DNA from: JACRLW01 sp050181465
GTDB taxonomy: Bacteria > Planctomycetota > UBA1135 > UBA2386
Length of the DNA stretch: 64,000 bases
Reading direction: 5' to 3'
Assembly: GCA_050181465.1 (NCBI GenBank)
Contig: JBFXDD010000011.1
Coordinates: 1-64,000 of the forward strand
Below, piece after piece: positions 6,878 to 15,773 of the stretch. The notes beneath the pieces were generated by a model. It had not been told where the DNA came from and made no database searches. It saw only the letters and a program-made list of their open reading frames with translations. The position numbers and the translations under genes are program-made. Numbering within the stretch: the first letter of the stretch is position 1; each line of letters opens with the position of its first letter.

Positions 6878-9375
6878 CGCTGCGCGAGGATCACCAGGGT
6901 GCGCGGCGACTCGCTGAGCACGCTCTCGAGCAGGGCCGCCGCGACCTGATTTCGGCGGCCGGCGAAGGCGTTCAGGGCCCGTGCGATGCGATCGGCGGCT
7001 TTCAGCTCGGTGACCAAGTGGACGAGCGCTTCGTCCTGAGTGCCTTGCAGCAAGGTGAGGCAGATCGTGAGCGCACTACCCCGTCGATAGCCGGCGTCGC
7101 CGACGCCGGAGTCGTCGTCCGGCGGACGAATCGCGGCCAGCGCGCGCCGGGCCTCACGGATGTGGTGCGCCAGTTCGATCCAGGCGACCGCCGCGAGCCG
7201 CGGATTGGCCGGCTGCCCCTCGATCACGGGCAAGGCCTCGAGCGGTTCGTTCAGGACCGCCTCGGGTGAGGGCAGACTGATGTTGCCGGCGCGCGCTGCC
7301 TCGATGTAGGTGGCCGCAACCCCCAGCGAGGGCAACAGCGCGTGCAAGGAGACTGCGAGCACCGGCGACTCGATCGTGGTGGCCAGGGCTTCGAGGCGGG
7401 TGCGGGCGAGTGCAAAGTCGAGCGATTCGATCGCTGCGAGTGGGCCGTCCGGCGCGGTGAGGCCTTCGCGCAGCGCCGCGCGCGCCTTCGCTTGGCTCTC
7501 TGCAACCATCGCTTCGGCGAGTTCAGTGTGTTGCTTGCGGCGCGCACCGATCCACGTCTCCAGTTCCGTGCGATCGCGGAACAACTCGACCGGCCATGCC
7601 TGCTCGCCGCGCAGGATCGCTTCGAGGCCGCCGAGATCGCGATCGGCCGCTTCGGCATCGCGGGTTTCCAGGGCCGTCGCGATGCTCGCGCGTTGTTTCG
7701 CGATGGCGTCGGCGGCTGCGGTCTTCACGCGTTCGCGCAGGGCCGTTCGAACGCTCGCCAGCTCTTCCGCGGCGGCGAGACTCGCATCGCCGGGCGGTTT
7801 GCCGGCGGCGGCGAAGGCGCCGGGCACGTCGTTCTGCTCGAGGCGCTCGCGGACGGCAGACTCGAGTTCGGCGGTCGCGGTCGCGACGGCCTTGGCGCGC
7901 AGGGCGGCGCGCTCGGCGTCGCGAGCCGTTTCTTCCCGCACTGCCTTCGCTTCGGCGGTCGCCGACAGCGCGGCCTTCGTTTCGGGGAAGTCCAGCGCGA
8001 CCTTGTCGAGGGCTTCGGCGAGTTCCAGCCCGCGCAATCCGCTCGCCTTCACGCGCAGGCGCGCATTCTCGGCTTCGACTTGCGTCTTCTCGGCGCGCGC
8101 CCGCTGTGCCTCCTTGGCGAGCCGCGCCTCGGCCTCCGGATCTCCGACCTGCTCGATGATGCGTTCGGGCTCCTTGGTCGCGAACCAGATCGCGACCCCG
8201 ACCGAGGCCAGGACCAGCGCGCCGATCGCGACCCACAAGCCGCGGCGCGGCGGCGGCGCCACCGCGGCGTCGAGGTCTTCGATCAACTCGACGGCGCTCT
8301 GGTAGCGATTCGCCGGGTCCTTCTCGAGCAGTCGCGCGATCACGTTCGCGATCTCCGTCGGGACGGCGGCTTCGACCTTGTTCGCGGCCGGCGCCGGCTC
8401 GTTGAGGTGAGCGCGCAAGATCTCCTTCACGCTGTCCTTCTGGAACGGCGTGCGACCGGTGACGAGTCGATAGAAGGTGCAGCCCAGGCTGTAGAGGTCG
8501 CTGCGATGATCGAGCGGCTTGCGCTGCACCTGCTCGGGCGACATGAAGTGCGGCGTGCCGCGCAGCTTCTGCTCGTCGCCGTCGTCGTCGGCCTGCGCCA
8601 GACCGAGGTCGGCCAACTTCACGTTGCCGTGGCGGTCGACCATCAGGTTGTCGGGCTTGATGTCGCGATGGACGATGCGCACCTGCTCGGCGAAGGCGAG
8701 GCCGTTCGCCGCATCGCGGATCGCGCGCACGGCGTCGTCGATCGGCAGCTTGCCCTCCCGACGGAGCCGCGTCTCGAGCGAGCCGCCGTGCATCAGCTCC
8801 ATCGAGTAGAACCAAGTGTCGCCGTCGTGGTCGACGTCGAACACCTGCACGACGTTGGGGTGGTGGAGTCGTGCTGCCGCCCGCGCTTCGGCCTGGAAGC
8901 GGCCGACGAAGTGCGGGTCGGCGGTGAGTTGCTCCGAGAGCACTTTCAGTGCGACTTCACGGCCGAGGCTCTTCTGTTCGGCCCGCCAGACCACCCCCAT
9001 GCCGCCCTTGCCCAGCACGCCCAACAATGCGAAGCCGCCGAGTTGCGTCGGCGACGACTTGCCGTCGGTCGGCGGTGATTCCGCGTCCGTCGCGGCCGCA
9101 TAGCGGATCTCGCTGTCGCCGATCCGCAGAACGTCGCCGTCCTCCAGTCGCGCCGCCTCCGTGGCTCTGCCGTTGTGTTCGAAACCGCCGCCGAGGCCGC
9201 GGGCGCCGAAGCCGCCGCCCTTGAGGGCTTTGACGACGACGTGCTCCTCCGCCACGCCTTCGCCGCTGACGCGGAGACCGGCATCCAGCGATGACCCGAT
9301 CGTGACGGAGCGGTCGGCGGACAGGGCGACGGTGCTGCCCTTGCCCGGGCCGCGGACGACGATCAGCTCACTCAT
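6874..9375 (-). CDS. FHA-domain transmembrane serine/threonine protein kinase
   Basis: 833 aa from the ATG at 9375; a longer frame exists but overlaps tilS in shadow composition. Residues ~1-95 form an FHA phosphothreonine-binding domain. The kinase domain runs ~113-375: glycine loop LGKGGMGVVW, VALK Lys144, HRDIKPDN with catalytic Asp238, DLG 256-258 in place of DFG, and RGTPHFMSPEQ in the activation segment. A single transmembrane helix (~380-399) is followed by a ~430-residue Ala/Glu/Arg-rich, coiled-coil-like C-terminal region that should face the other side of the membrane. N-terminal FHA fused to the kinase is uncommon and suggests binding of its own autophosphorylated threonines. It overlaps tilS and the DUF167 gene by 4 bp each. 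Confidence 0.92.
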   Translation of the reverse strand: MSELIVVRGPGKGSTVALSADRSVTIGSSLDAGLRVSGEGVAEEHVVVKALKGGGFGARGLGGGFEHNGRATEAARLEDGDVLRIGDSEIRYAAATDAESPPTDGKSSPTQLGGFALLGVLGKGGMGVVWRAEQKSLGREVALKVLSEQLTADPHFVGRFQAEARAAARLHHPNVVQVFDVDHDGDTWFYSMELMHGGSLETRLRREGKLPIDDAVRAIRDAANGLAFAEQVRIVHRDIKPDNLMVDRHGNVKLADLGLAQADDDGDEQKLRGTPHFMSPEQVQRKPLDHRSDLYSLGCTFYRLVTGRTPFQKDSVKEILRAHLNEPAPAANKVEAAVPTEIANVIARLLEKDPANRYQSAVELIEDLDAAVAPPPRRGLWVAIGALVLASVGVAIWFATKEPERIIEQVGDPEAEARLAKEAQRARAEKTQVEAENARLRVKASGLRGLELAEALDKVALDFPETKAALSATAEAKAVREETARDAERAALRAKAVATATAELESAVRERLEQNDVPGAFAAAGKPPGDASLAAAEELASVRTALRERVKTAAADAIAKQRASIATALETRDAEAADRDLGGLEAILRGEQAWPVELFRDRTELETWIGARRKQHTELAEAMVAESQAKARAALREGLTAPDGPLAAIESLDFALARTRLEALATTIESPVLAVSLHALLPSLGVAATYIEAARAGNISLPSPEAVLNEPLEALPVIEGQPANPRLAAVAWIELAHHIREARRALAAIRPPDDDSGVGDAGYRRGSALTICLTLLQGTQDEALVHLVTELKAADRIARALNAFAGRRNQVAAALLESVLSESPRTLVILAQR

Positions 9376-10523
9376 GGATCTTCGGGGTGGGCGGCCGAGG
9401 GGAGCGGCCACTCGGTGGTGCGGTCGCGAGGGGTGGCGACCGCGATGCGAGGCGGCGGACAGTATGGCAAGGTCGATGCCGGGCTGCCACCCATCGGGAT
9501 CGAGCTGGACGCGAGAGGGACGGGGTTGGGGCCTGGGCTGGGCGGCTTGATGCGGAACACCAGCGTGTCGCGTCGGCGGGTGACGAGCAGGGTCGGATGC
9601 GCGTCCAGGTGGCGGCCGGCTCGCCCAGTTGCCAGTGCCAGCGCGCGCAGGGTCCAACTCCGCATCGGCCAGCCCTGCGCGAGGTCCTCACACAGGTGTT
9701 GGAGCAGCGCCTGGCCGAGGGCTTGACGCGTTGGCCACGAACCCAGCTCCACGACCGCCGTGCCGTCGGCGAACTTGGCGTTCTGGTCGATCCATGCTCT
9801 CGCCTCGGCGTCGATGCGATCGAATCGTCGTTGCCGGGAGATCGCGGCGCGTGCCAGTCGATCGAGTCGGTCGCGGCCGTGCCGGGTGAGGAGTTGCGGT
9901 AGTCGACCGGCCCGCAGCGCGTTGCGCGCGAAGCGCGGGTCGGCGTTGGAGGGGTCGGGTGCCACGCCGTCGCCGAAGCCGGCTTCGGCGACGGCGGCGG
10001 CGAGTGCGGACTTGGGCAAGCCGAGGAAGGGGCGGCCGAGGTGCCCATGGTCGTGGATCGGCCGGAGCGAGCGCATGCCGCACAGGCCGCGCAGCCCGGT
10101 GCCGCGGAACATGCGCAGCAGGATGGTTTCGATTTGGTCGTCGCGGTGGTGTGCGGTCAGGACGACCCGTGCCGAGTGCCTCTGCGCCAGGTCGGCGAGG
10201 GTGGAATACCTGGCGTCCCGCAGAGTCGCTTCGCTGGCCCCACGCCGGAGCTCGACGCGCCCGACGACCGCGGCGATTCCCAGGCGGGCGGCGAACCGCG
10301 CAACGGCTTCCGCCGCTGCCGCCGAGTCGTCGCGCTGGGCGTGATCCACGTGTGCGACCACGAAGCGAGCACGCTGCCCCGACTCGGACCACAGTGCCGC
10401 CGCCGCGAGAGCCAGCGCCGTGGAATCGACTCCGCCGGAGACCGCGATCAAGACCGGGTGGGCGTCCGAGAGGAGTCGATGGCGCCGCAGGAATCGCTCG
10501 AGTCGCGTGCGGAGTCGACACAT
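9372..10523 (-). CDS. tilS: tRNA(Ile)-lysidine synthetase
   Basis: 383 aa. TilS uses ATP to attach lysine to the C34 wobble base of tRNA-Ile(CAU) in the cytosol. The PP-loop is at residues 29-34 (SGGVDS). VVAHVDHAQRDDS, VLTAHHRDDQIETILLR and the N-type core continuation RPFLGLPKSAL are all typical. The ATG at 10523 was chosen because it places the PP-loop at the usual distance; the frame extends upstream across the intergenic region. First gene of a five-gene operon with the kinase, DUF167, PNP and purN, and divergent from gapA with a 127-bp shared regulatory space. The Pro/Ser-rich last ~50 residues are not conserved-looking. Confidence 0.93.
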   Translation of the reverse strand: MCRLRTRLERFLRRHRLLSDAHPVLIAVSGGVDSTALALAAAALWSESGQRARFVVAHVDHAQRDDSAAAAEAVARFAARLGIAAVVGRVELRRGASEATLRDARYSTLADLAQRHSARVVLTAHHRDDQIETILLRMFRGTGLRGLCGMRSLRPIHDHGHLGRPFLGLPKSALAAAVAEAGFGDGVAPDPSNADPRFARNALRAGRLPQLLTRHGRDRLDRLARAAISRQRRFDRIDAEARAWIDQNAKFADGTAVVELGSWPTRQALGQALLQHLCEDLAQGWPMRSWTLRALALATGRAGRHLDAHPTLLVTRRRDTLVFRIKPPSPGPNPVPLASSSIPMGGSPASTLPYCPPPRIAVATPRDRTTEWPLPSAAHPEDP

Positions 10524-10650
10524 CGCTTCGCTGCGCTCTGGGACTGCGGTCACGGCTCGATATGCTCGGCCATGACCTGCTTCCGAGCCAGCCCCGCGAA
10601 GGGTTCGCGGCAGCTCGGGACCTTCCGACTCGAGCCCCGCCTCCCTCCAG

Positions 10651-11661
10651 ATGAAGATCCGCGTCGCCATCAATGGCTTCGGCCGCATCGGCCGCCTCGT
10701 GTTCCGCGTCCTCAAAGAGCGCACCGGCTACGACGTGGTCGCGATCAACGACCTGTCCGACGCCAACTCGCTCGCTCACATGCTGAAGTACGACTCGGTG
10801 CACGGGCGCTACCCGGGCACGGTCGAAGTGCGGGCGGGTGCGATCGTCGCCGACGGCGATGCCGCCAAGGTGCTCGCGGTGAAGGATCCCGCCACGCTGC
10901 CGTGGAAGGAGATGAACGTCGACGTCGTGGTCGAGTCGACCGGCATCTTCACGAGCAAGGCCGATTGCCAGAAGCACATCGAAGCCGGCGCGAAGCGGGT
11001 GTTGCTCACGGTGCCGCCGAAGGACGACGTCGATGCGATGATCGTCATGGGCGTCAACGAGCACATGCTGAAGAAGGAGCACCGCATCATCAGCAACGCG
11101 TCGTGCACCACGAACTGTCTCGCACCGCTCGCCAAGGTCCTGCACGACGCCTTCGGCATCGAACGCGGCCTGATGACGACCGTGCACGCCTACACGAACG
11201 ACCAGCGGACCGCGGACATGATCCACAAAGATCTGCGCCGCGCGCGCGCGGCCGCGGTGAACATCATCCCGACGACGACCGGCGCGGCGCGCGCGGTCGG
11301 GAAGGTGATCCCCGACCTGAAGGGCAAGCTCGACGGCTATGCGCTTCGCGTGCCCGTGCCGGACGGGTCGGTGGTCGATCTGACCGCGAACCTCAAGCGC
11401 GCGGCGACGGTCGAGGAGATCAATGCCGCACTGAAGGCGGCGGCCGACGGCCCGATGCGCGGCATCCTCGCCTACACCGAGGAGCCGATCGTCTCCACCG
11501 ACATCGTCCACGACGCCCACAGTTCGGTGATCGACGGCGCCTCGACCATGGTCGCCGACGGCGGCAAGATCGCGAAGATCGTGAGCTGGTACGACAACGA
11601 GTGGGGCTACAGCAATCGCGTGGTCGACCTGCTCACCAAGGCCCACCAACTCGGAGTCTGA
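10651..11661 (+). CDS. gapA: Glyceraldehyde-3-phosphate dehydrogenase, type I
   Basis: 336 aa, full length. It converts glyceraldehyde-3-phosphate, NAD+ and phosphate to 1,3-bisphosphoglycerate in glycolysis. The N-terminal Rossmann motif is VAINGFGRIGRLVFR, the catalytic Cys is in SNASCTTNCLAPL, and the C-terminal motif WYDNEWGYSNRVVDL is complete. The start gives the standard N-terminus MKIRVAINGFGRIG. pgk begins 5 bp after the stop and rpe overlaps pgk, so gapA-pgk-rpe form one central-carbon operon. No triosephosphate isomerase gene follows, unlike many gap-pgk clusters. Confidence 0.98.
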   Translation: MKIRVAINGFGRIGRLVFRVLKERTGYDVVAINDLSDANSLAHMLKYDSVHGRYPGTVEVRAGAIVADGDAAKVLAVKDPATLPWKEMNVDVVVESTGIFTSKADCQKHIEAGAKRVLLTVPPKDDVDAMIVMGVNEHMLKKEHRIISNASCTTNCLAPLAKVLHDAFGIERGLMTTVHAYTNDQRTADMIHKDLRRARAAAVNIIPTTTGAARAVGKVIPDLKGKLDGYALRVPVPDGSVVDLTANLKRAATVEEINAALKAAADGPMRGILAYTEEPIVSTDIVHDAHSSVIDGASTMVADGGKIAKIVSWYDNEWGYSNRVVDLLTKAHQLGV

Positions 11662-11666
11662 GCTCG

Positions 11667-12872
11667 ATGAGCGATCGCAAGACGTGGCGTCGGCTCGAGG
11701 AACTCGACGTCGCCGGCAAACGCGTGCTGGTGCGGGTCGACTTCAACGTGCCGCTCGACGATCACGGCGCCATCACCAGCGACGTCCGTATTCGCGAAGC
11801 CCTGCCCACGCTGCGCGCGATCCTCGCGCGCGGCGGTCGGCCGGTGCTGATGTCGCACCTCGGCCGTCCCAAGGGCAAGGTCGTCGAGTCGATGCGGCTG
11901 ACCCCGGTCGCCGCGCGGCTTCGCGAACTGCTCGGCGTGACCGTGCACGCCGCCCGCGAGTGCGTGGGCGAGAGTGCGCTCGCGGCGTCCCGTGCGCTGG
12001 GCAACGGCGAAGTGCTGCTGCTCGAGAACCTGCGCTTTCATCCCGAGGAAGAGGCCGGCGACCCTGCCTTCGCGCGCGCCCTGGCGCAGAACGGAGATTG
12101 CTACGTCGACGATGCCTTCGGTGCCGCACACCGTGCGCACGCCAGCATCTCCGGTGTGCCGGCGATCCTGCCGGCCGCCGCCGGGCTCTTGCTCGAGCGC
12201 GAGCTCGTCGCCTTCGAGCGCGTTCTCGACAAGCCCGAGCGGCCCTTGGTCGCGGTGCTGGGCGGTGCGAAGGTCAGCGACAAGCTGCCCGTGATGAAGA
12301 ATCTGGTCGACAAGGTCGACGCGATGATCGTCGGCGGCGCGATGGCCTACACCTTCCTGCGCGCCGACGGTGTCGACATCGGCAACTCGCGGCACGAAGC
12401 CGACCTGCTCGGTGCCGCGCGTGAGATCGCGCGAGCTTGTGCGATGAAGAAGGTGGAGCTCCTGCTGCCGGTCGATCACATCTGTGCGGAACGATTCGCA
12501 GCCGATGCGCCGGCGAAGCTCGCAGCGCCGGGGATCCCCGAGGGCTGGATGGGTCTCGACATCGGTCCATCCAGCATTCAGAGGTTCCGGTCGGTGATCG
12601 CGTCGGCCCGGACCGTCGTCTGGAACGGGCCGATGGGAGTGTTCGAGATGGAGGCCTTCCGCAAAGGCACCGAAGCGATCGCGCATGCGGTCGCGGACGC
12701 CCACGCCTTCACAGTGGTCGGCGGCGGCGATTCGGTGGCCGCGGTCGAGTTGTGCGGGGTCGCCGATCGCATCGATCACGTCTCCACCGGCGGCGGCGCC
12801 AGCCTCGAACTCCTCGAAGGTCAGGATCTGCCGGGAATCGCCGCACTTCGCGCGTCCGCCGGATCGTCGTGA
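11667..12872 (+). CDS. pgk: Phosphoglycerate kinase
   Basis: 401 aa. It transfers phosphate from 1,3-bisphosphoglycerate to ADP. Signature segments are RVLVRVDFNVPLDD near residue 20, LMSHLGRPKGK, the hinge VLGGAKVSDKL, and the C-terminal nucleotide site GGGDSVAAVE with STGGGASLELLEG. The ATG at 11667 follows the gapA stop by 5 bp; a much longer open frame upstream is out of frame with gapA and was rejected. Its TGA overlaps the GTG start of rpe (GTGA), indicating coupled translation. Confidence 0.98.
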   Translation: MSDRKTWRRLEELDVAGKRVLVRVDFNVPLDDHGAITSDVRIREALPTLRAILARGGRPVLMSHLGRPKGKVVESMRLTPVAARLRELLGVTVHAARECVGESALAASRALGNGEVLLLENLRFHPEEEAGDPAFARALAQNGDCYVDDAFGAAHRAHASISGVPAILPAAAGLLLERELVAFERVLDKPERPLVAVLGGAKVSDKLPVMKNLVDKVDAMIVGGAMAYTFLRADGVDIGNSRHEADLLGAAREIARACAMKKVELLLPVDHICAERFAADAPAKLAAPGIPEGWMGLDIGPSSIQRFRSVIASARTVVWNGPMGVFEMEAFRKGTEAIAHAVADAHAFTVVGGGDSVAAVELCGVADRIDHVSTGGGASLELLEGQDLPGIAALRASAGSS

Positions 12873-13579
12873 ACACGGACTCGAGTCGGTCCCGCGCGAT
12901 CGCGCATCCGCTGCGCATCGCGCCGTCGATCTTGGCGGCCGACTTCACCCGGTTGGCCGCGGAGATTGCCGAGGTCGAAGCCGGCGGTGCGGATTGGCTT
13001 CACGTCGACGTGATGGACGGTCATTTCGTGCCCAACCTCACGATCGGCCCGCCGGTGGTTGCCGCCATCGCGAAGGTCGCCAAGATCGGTCTCGACGTGC
13101 ATCTCATGATCGAGGACCCGTGGAGTTACGCGGAGCCCTTCCTCGACTGCGGTCTCGCCGTGCTCACGATCCATCTCGAGGTCGCTCGACGGCGTCCCTC
13201 GCAGGCGCTCGAACTCTTGCGCGCCATTCGGGCTCGCGGGGTGCGAGCCGGCATGGCATTCAACCCTGACCAGGATCCCCGCGGCCTCGCGCCCTTTCTC
13301 GGGGAGCTCGACTTGGTCCTCGTGATGAGCGTGTTTGCCGGCTTCGGCGGACAAAGTTTCCGACCAGAGGTGCTGGCCTACCCGCGAATCGTGCGGGAGG
13401 AACTCGGCTTTGCCGGCGAGATCGAGATGGATGGTGGGATCGGTTCGGACACGATCGGACCTGCCCGCGCCGCGGGCGTGAACGCCTTCGTCGCCGGCAC
13501 GGCGATCTTCGGCTCACCGGACCGGGCCGACCGGATCGCCGAACTTCGCCGGCTGGCCGCGGCGGTCCAAGGTCGCTGA
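12869..13579 (+). CDS. rpe: Ribulose-phosphate 3-epimerase
   Basis: 236 aa starting at GTG, which overlaps the pgk stop by 4 bp. It interconverts ribulose-5-phosphate and xylulose-5-phosphate (pentose phosphate pathway). It is a TIM barrel with the family signature HVDVMDGHFVPN (residues 45-56, metal-binding His and Asp), IGLDVHLMIEDP, VMSVFAGFGGQSF and the C-terminal phosphate-binding EMDGGIGSDT. A short basic N-terminal extension (~15 residues) precedes the barrel. Last gene of the gapA-pgk-rpe operon; a 99-bp gap separates it from accD. Confidence 0.97.
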   Translation: MNTDSSRSRAIAHPLRIAPSILAADFTRLAAEIAEVEAGGADWLHVDVMDGHFVPNLTIGPPVVAAIAKVAKIGLDVHLMIEDPWSYAEPFLDCGLAVLTIHLEVARRRPSQALELLRAIRARGVRAGMAFNPDQDPRGLAPFLGELDLVLVMSVFAGFGGQSFRPEVLAYPRIVREELGFAGEIEMDGGIGSDTIGPARAAGVNAFVAGTAIFGSPDRADRIAELRRLAAAVQGR

Positions 13580-13678
13580 CCCGGACGCTCTGCTCGCTTT
13601 CTCCACCACGTTCGCTCTATCGTTTCTTCCCGCTGCCCGCACGCCGCCGGCGGCGACCTACCCAAGACGACTTCCCTG

Positions 13679-14635
13679 ATGGCCTGGACGCGGTTCACCA
13701 AGAAGAAGGACATGCCCGGTGGGCTTTGGATCAAGTGCGAGAGCTGCGGATCCATGCTGTTCCGCAAGGAGTTCGAAGCTCGCCACCGGGTCTGCGCCTC
13801 CTGCTCCTACCACTTCACGCTGCCTGGTCGCGAGCGAGTGGAGCTGACCGCCGACCCCGGTTCCTTCACCGAGCTCTACACGGACCTGGCGGCGGAGGAC
13901 CGGCTCGGCTTCGTCGACCGCGTGCCCTACGCCGAGAAGCTCGAACAGACCCGGGGGAAGACCGGCGAGAACGACGCGATGATCGTCGGCACCTGCACGA
14001 TCCACGGTCTGCCGGCGGTCTTGGGCGTCATGAATTTCGCCTTCCTCGGCGGCTCGATGGGAGTCGTGGTGGGTGAGAAGGTCGCGTTGGCGATCGAACT
14101 CGCGCTGGAACGCAAGCTCCCGCTCGTGCTGTTCTCCTGCTCGGGCGGCGCGCGCATGCACGAAGGCGCCATCTCGCTGATGCAGATGGCGAAGACCTGC
14201 GGAGCGCTGGCTCGCTTCGAGTCGGCCGGCGGCTTCTCGATTTCCGTCATGACGCATCCGACGACCGGCGGAGTCACCGCAAGCTTCGCGTCGGTATGCA
14301 GTCTCTTGCTCGCCGAACCCGGGGCACTCATCGGCTTTGCCGGGCCGCGCGTGATCGCGACCACGATCAAGAAGGAGTTGCCGAAGGGCTTCCAACGCGC
14401 CGAGTTCTTGCTCGAGAAGGGGCAGATCGACCGTATCGTCAGCCGCGACAACATGCGTGCCGAGCTGGCGAAGCTGATCGCCTACGCCACCGGCCGCGAC
14501 GTCCTCGCGGCGGCCGCCTCGCAGCAGGCGGAGACCGTGGATGCGGCACCGGCCGCATCGGCCACCAAGGAAGAGAAGAAGCGCAGCAAGAAGGCTGCGA
14601 AGAACGCCGCCCGTTCCGGCGACGCGGAAGCCTGA
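13679..14635 (+). CDS. accD: Acetyl-CoA carboxylase carboxyltransferase subunit beta
   Basis: 318 aa. The beta half of the carboxyltransferase that makes malonyl-CoA for fatty acid synthesis. The N-terminal four-Cys zinc ribbon is clear (CESCGS then CASCSY), followed by the crotonase-like core with LGGSMGVVVGEK, SGGARMHEGAISLMQMAK and the oxyanion-region PTTGGVTASFA. The last ~40 residues are an unusual Ala/Lys/Glu-rich tail (KEEKKRSKKAAKNA). The alpha subunit gene is not in the window. truD begins immediately after the stop. Confidence 0.96.
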   Translation: MAWTRFTKKKDMPGGLWIKCESCGSMLFRKEFEARHRVCASCSYHFTLPGRERVELTADPGSFTELYTDLAAEDRLGFVDRVPYAEKLEQTRGKTGENDAMIVGTCTIHGLPAVLGVMNFAFLGGSMGVVVGEKVALAIELALERKLPLVLFSCSGGARMHEGAISLMQMAKTCGALARFESAGGFSISVMTHPTTGGVTASFASVCSLLLAEPGALIGFAGPRVIATTIKKELPKGFQRAEFLLEKGQIDRIVSRDNMRAELAKLIAYATGRDVLAAAASQQAETVDAAPAASATKEEKKRSKKAAKNAARSGDAEA

Positions 14636-15736
14636 TTGGACGCGCCCGCCCTGCGTCCGACGCTTCGGTCGCCGTTGAGCAGCTTGCCGCGCCCACGAGT
14701 GGTCGGGCGGATCAAAGTCGAGCCGGAGGACTTCGTCGTCGACGAGATTCCGCTGTACCCACCGAGTGGGGAAGGCGAGCACGTCTGGATTCTGGTCGAG
14801 AAACGTGACCTCGCCGCGCACAGCGCGGTGATGCGCCTCGCGGAGCACGTGGGAATCCAAGCCCGCCGGGTCGGCTACGCAGGGCTCAAGGACGCCCGAG
14901 CGGTGACTCGCCAGTGGTGGTCGCTCGAAGGTGCGACGGAGGATCGCCTCGTCGGCCTCGAGCTGCCCGGCCTTCGCGTGCTCGAGGTCACGCGGCATCG
15001 CAATCGCATCAAGATCGGACATCTGCGCGGCAATCGCTTCCGCATCCGCGTGCGCGGTGCGCCCGGTTTCGCGCTCGACGACGTGCGACTCAATCTGTCT
15101 CACCTGAGCAAGCGCGGCTTGCCGAACTGGTTCGGCGCGCAGCGATTCGGCCGCGAAGGCAACAACGTCGCGCGCGGCCTGTCGATCCTCGACGGCGACT
15201 TGCGCGCCGCGCGGATCAAGATCCCCTCCCGCATCCTGCGCCTCATCCTCTCGGCACTCCAGAGTGAAGTGTTCAACCGGGTGTTGAAGGCGCGGCTCGC
15301 GAACTACGACGGCCTCCAAGACGGTGACATCGCGTGGTTGCATCGCAACGGTGCGTGCTTTCGCGTGGAGTCGGCGATCGCGGAGCGCATCCGCGCGGAG
15401 CGATTCGAGATCTCGGCGAGCGGACCTTTGCCTGGTCCCAAGTGCCTCGAGCCGGGCGGCGACGTCGCCGCGATCGAGGCCGAAGCGGTGCAGTCCCTCG
15501 GTTTGGACGTGACCAAACTCGCGAAGCTCGCGAAGGGCACGAACGACGGCGCGAGGCGTCCATTGAGGGTCCCGCTGAGTCAGGTCGTGGTCGAAGCCGC
15601 GGAGGACGGCTTCATCGTCGGTTTCGAACTACCGCGCGGGTCGTTCGCGACTTCCGTGCTCGAGGAACTGCTCGAGCAGGTCGACGATGCGAGCGCGGCG
15701 GGGTCAGACGACCCGGACGCCGCGAGCGAAGACTGA
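14636..15736 (+). CDS. truD: tRNA pseudouridine(13) synthase
   Basis: 366 aa. It isomerises U13 of tRNA-Glu to pseudouridine. The catalytic aspartate motif GYAGLKDARAVTRQWWS lies near residue 80, and NWFGAQRFGREGNN is the second family hallmark. No in-frame ATG is suitably placed; the frame begins with TTG at 14636, directly after the accD TGA, and needs those N-terminal residues to reach IKVEPEDFVVDEI. A start slightly downstream cannot be excluded. The C-terminus has an acidic tail. Its end faces the VIT-VWA gene across a 37-bp gap containing a perfect hairpin. Confidence 0.95.
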   Translation: MDAPALRPTLRSPLSSLPRPRVVGRIKVEPEDFVVDEIPLYPPSGEGEHVWILVEKRDLAAHSAVMRLAEHVGIQARRVGYAGLKDARAVTRQWWSLEGATEDRLVGLELPGLRVLEVTRHRNRIKIGHLRGNRFRIRVRGAPGFALDDVRLNLSHLSKRGLPNWFGAQRFGREGNNVARGLSILDGDLRAARIKIPSRILRLILSALQSEVFNRVLKARLANYDGLQDGDIAWLHRNGACFRVESAIAERIRAERFEISASGPLPGPKCLEPGGDVAAIEAEAVQSLGLDVTKLAKLAKGTNDGARRPLRVPLSQVVVEAAEDGFIVGFELPRGSFATSVLEELLEQVDDASAAGSDDPDAASED

Positions 15737-15739
15737 CGC

Positions 15740-15763
15740 GAGCGCGCACGGTCATGCGCGCTC
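15740..15763. terminator. Bidirectional hairpin between convergent genes
   Basis: A perfect 9-bp stem, GAGCGCGCA paired with TGCGCGCTC, and a 6-nt loop fill most of the 37-bp gap between the stops of truD and the VIT-VWA gene. There is no U-tract on either side, so it fits a GC-rich bidirectional terminator or mRNA 3'-end stabiliser rather than a classical intrinsic terminator. Confidence 0.6.
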
Positions 15764-15773
15764 ACACGGGTCG

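Noticed and set aside
7342..9078. A 578-codon plus-strand frame opposite the kinase
   Set aside because: Antisense shadow of the kinase gene, whose catalytic motifs are intact on the other strand.
10041..11666. Upstream extension of pgk through gapA
   Set aside because: The extension is out of frame with gapA and low in complexity; the ATG at 11667 gives the standard Pgk N-terminus.
13658..15343. A 561-codon minus-strand frame across accD and truD
   Set aside because: Both plus-strand genes are unmistakable and the minus-strand product has no recognisable motif.
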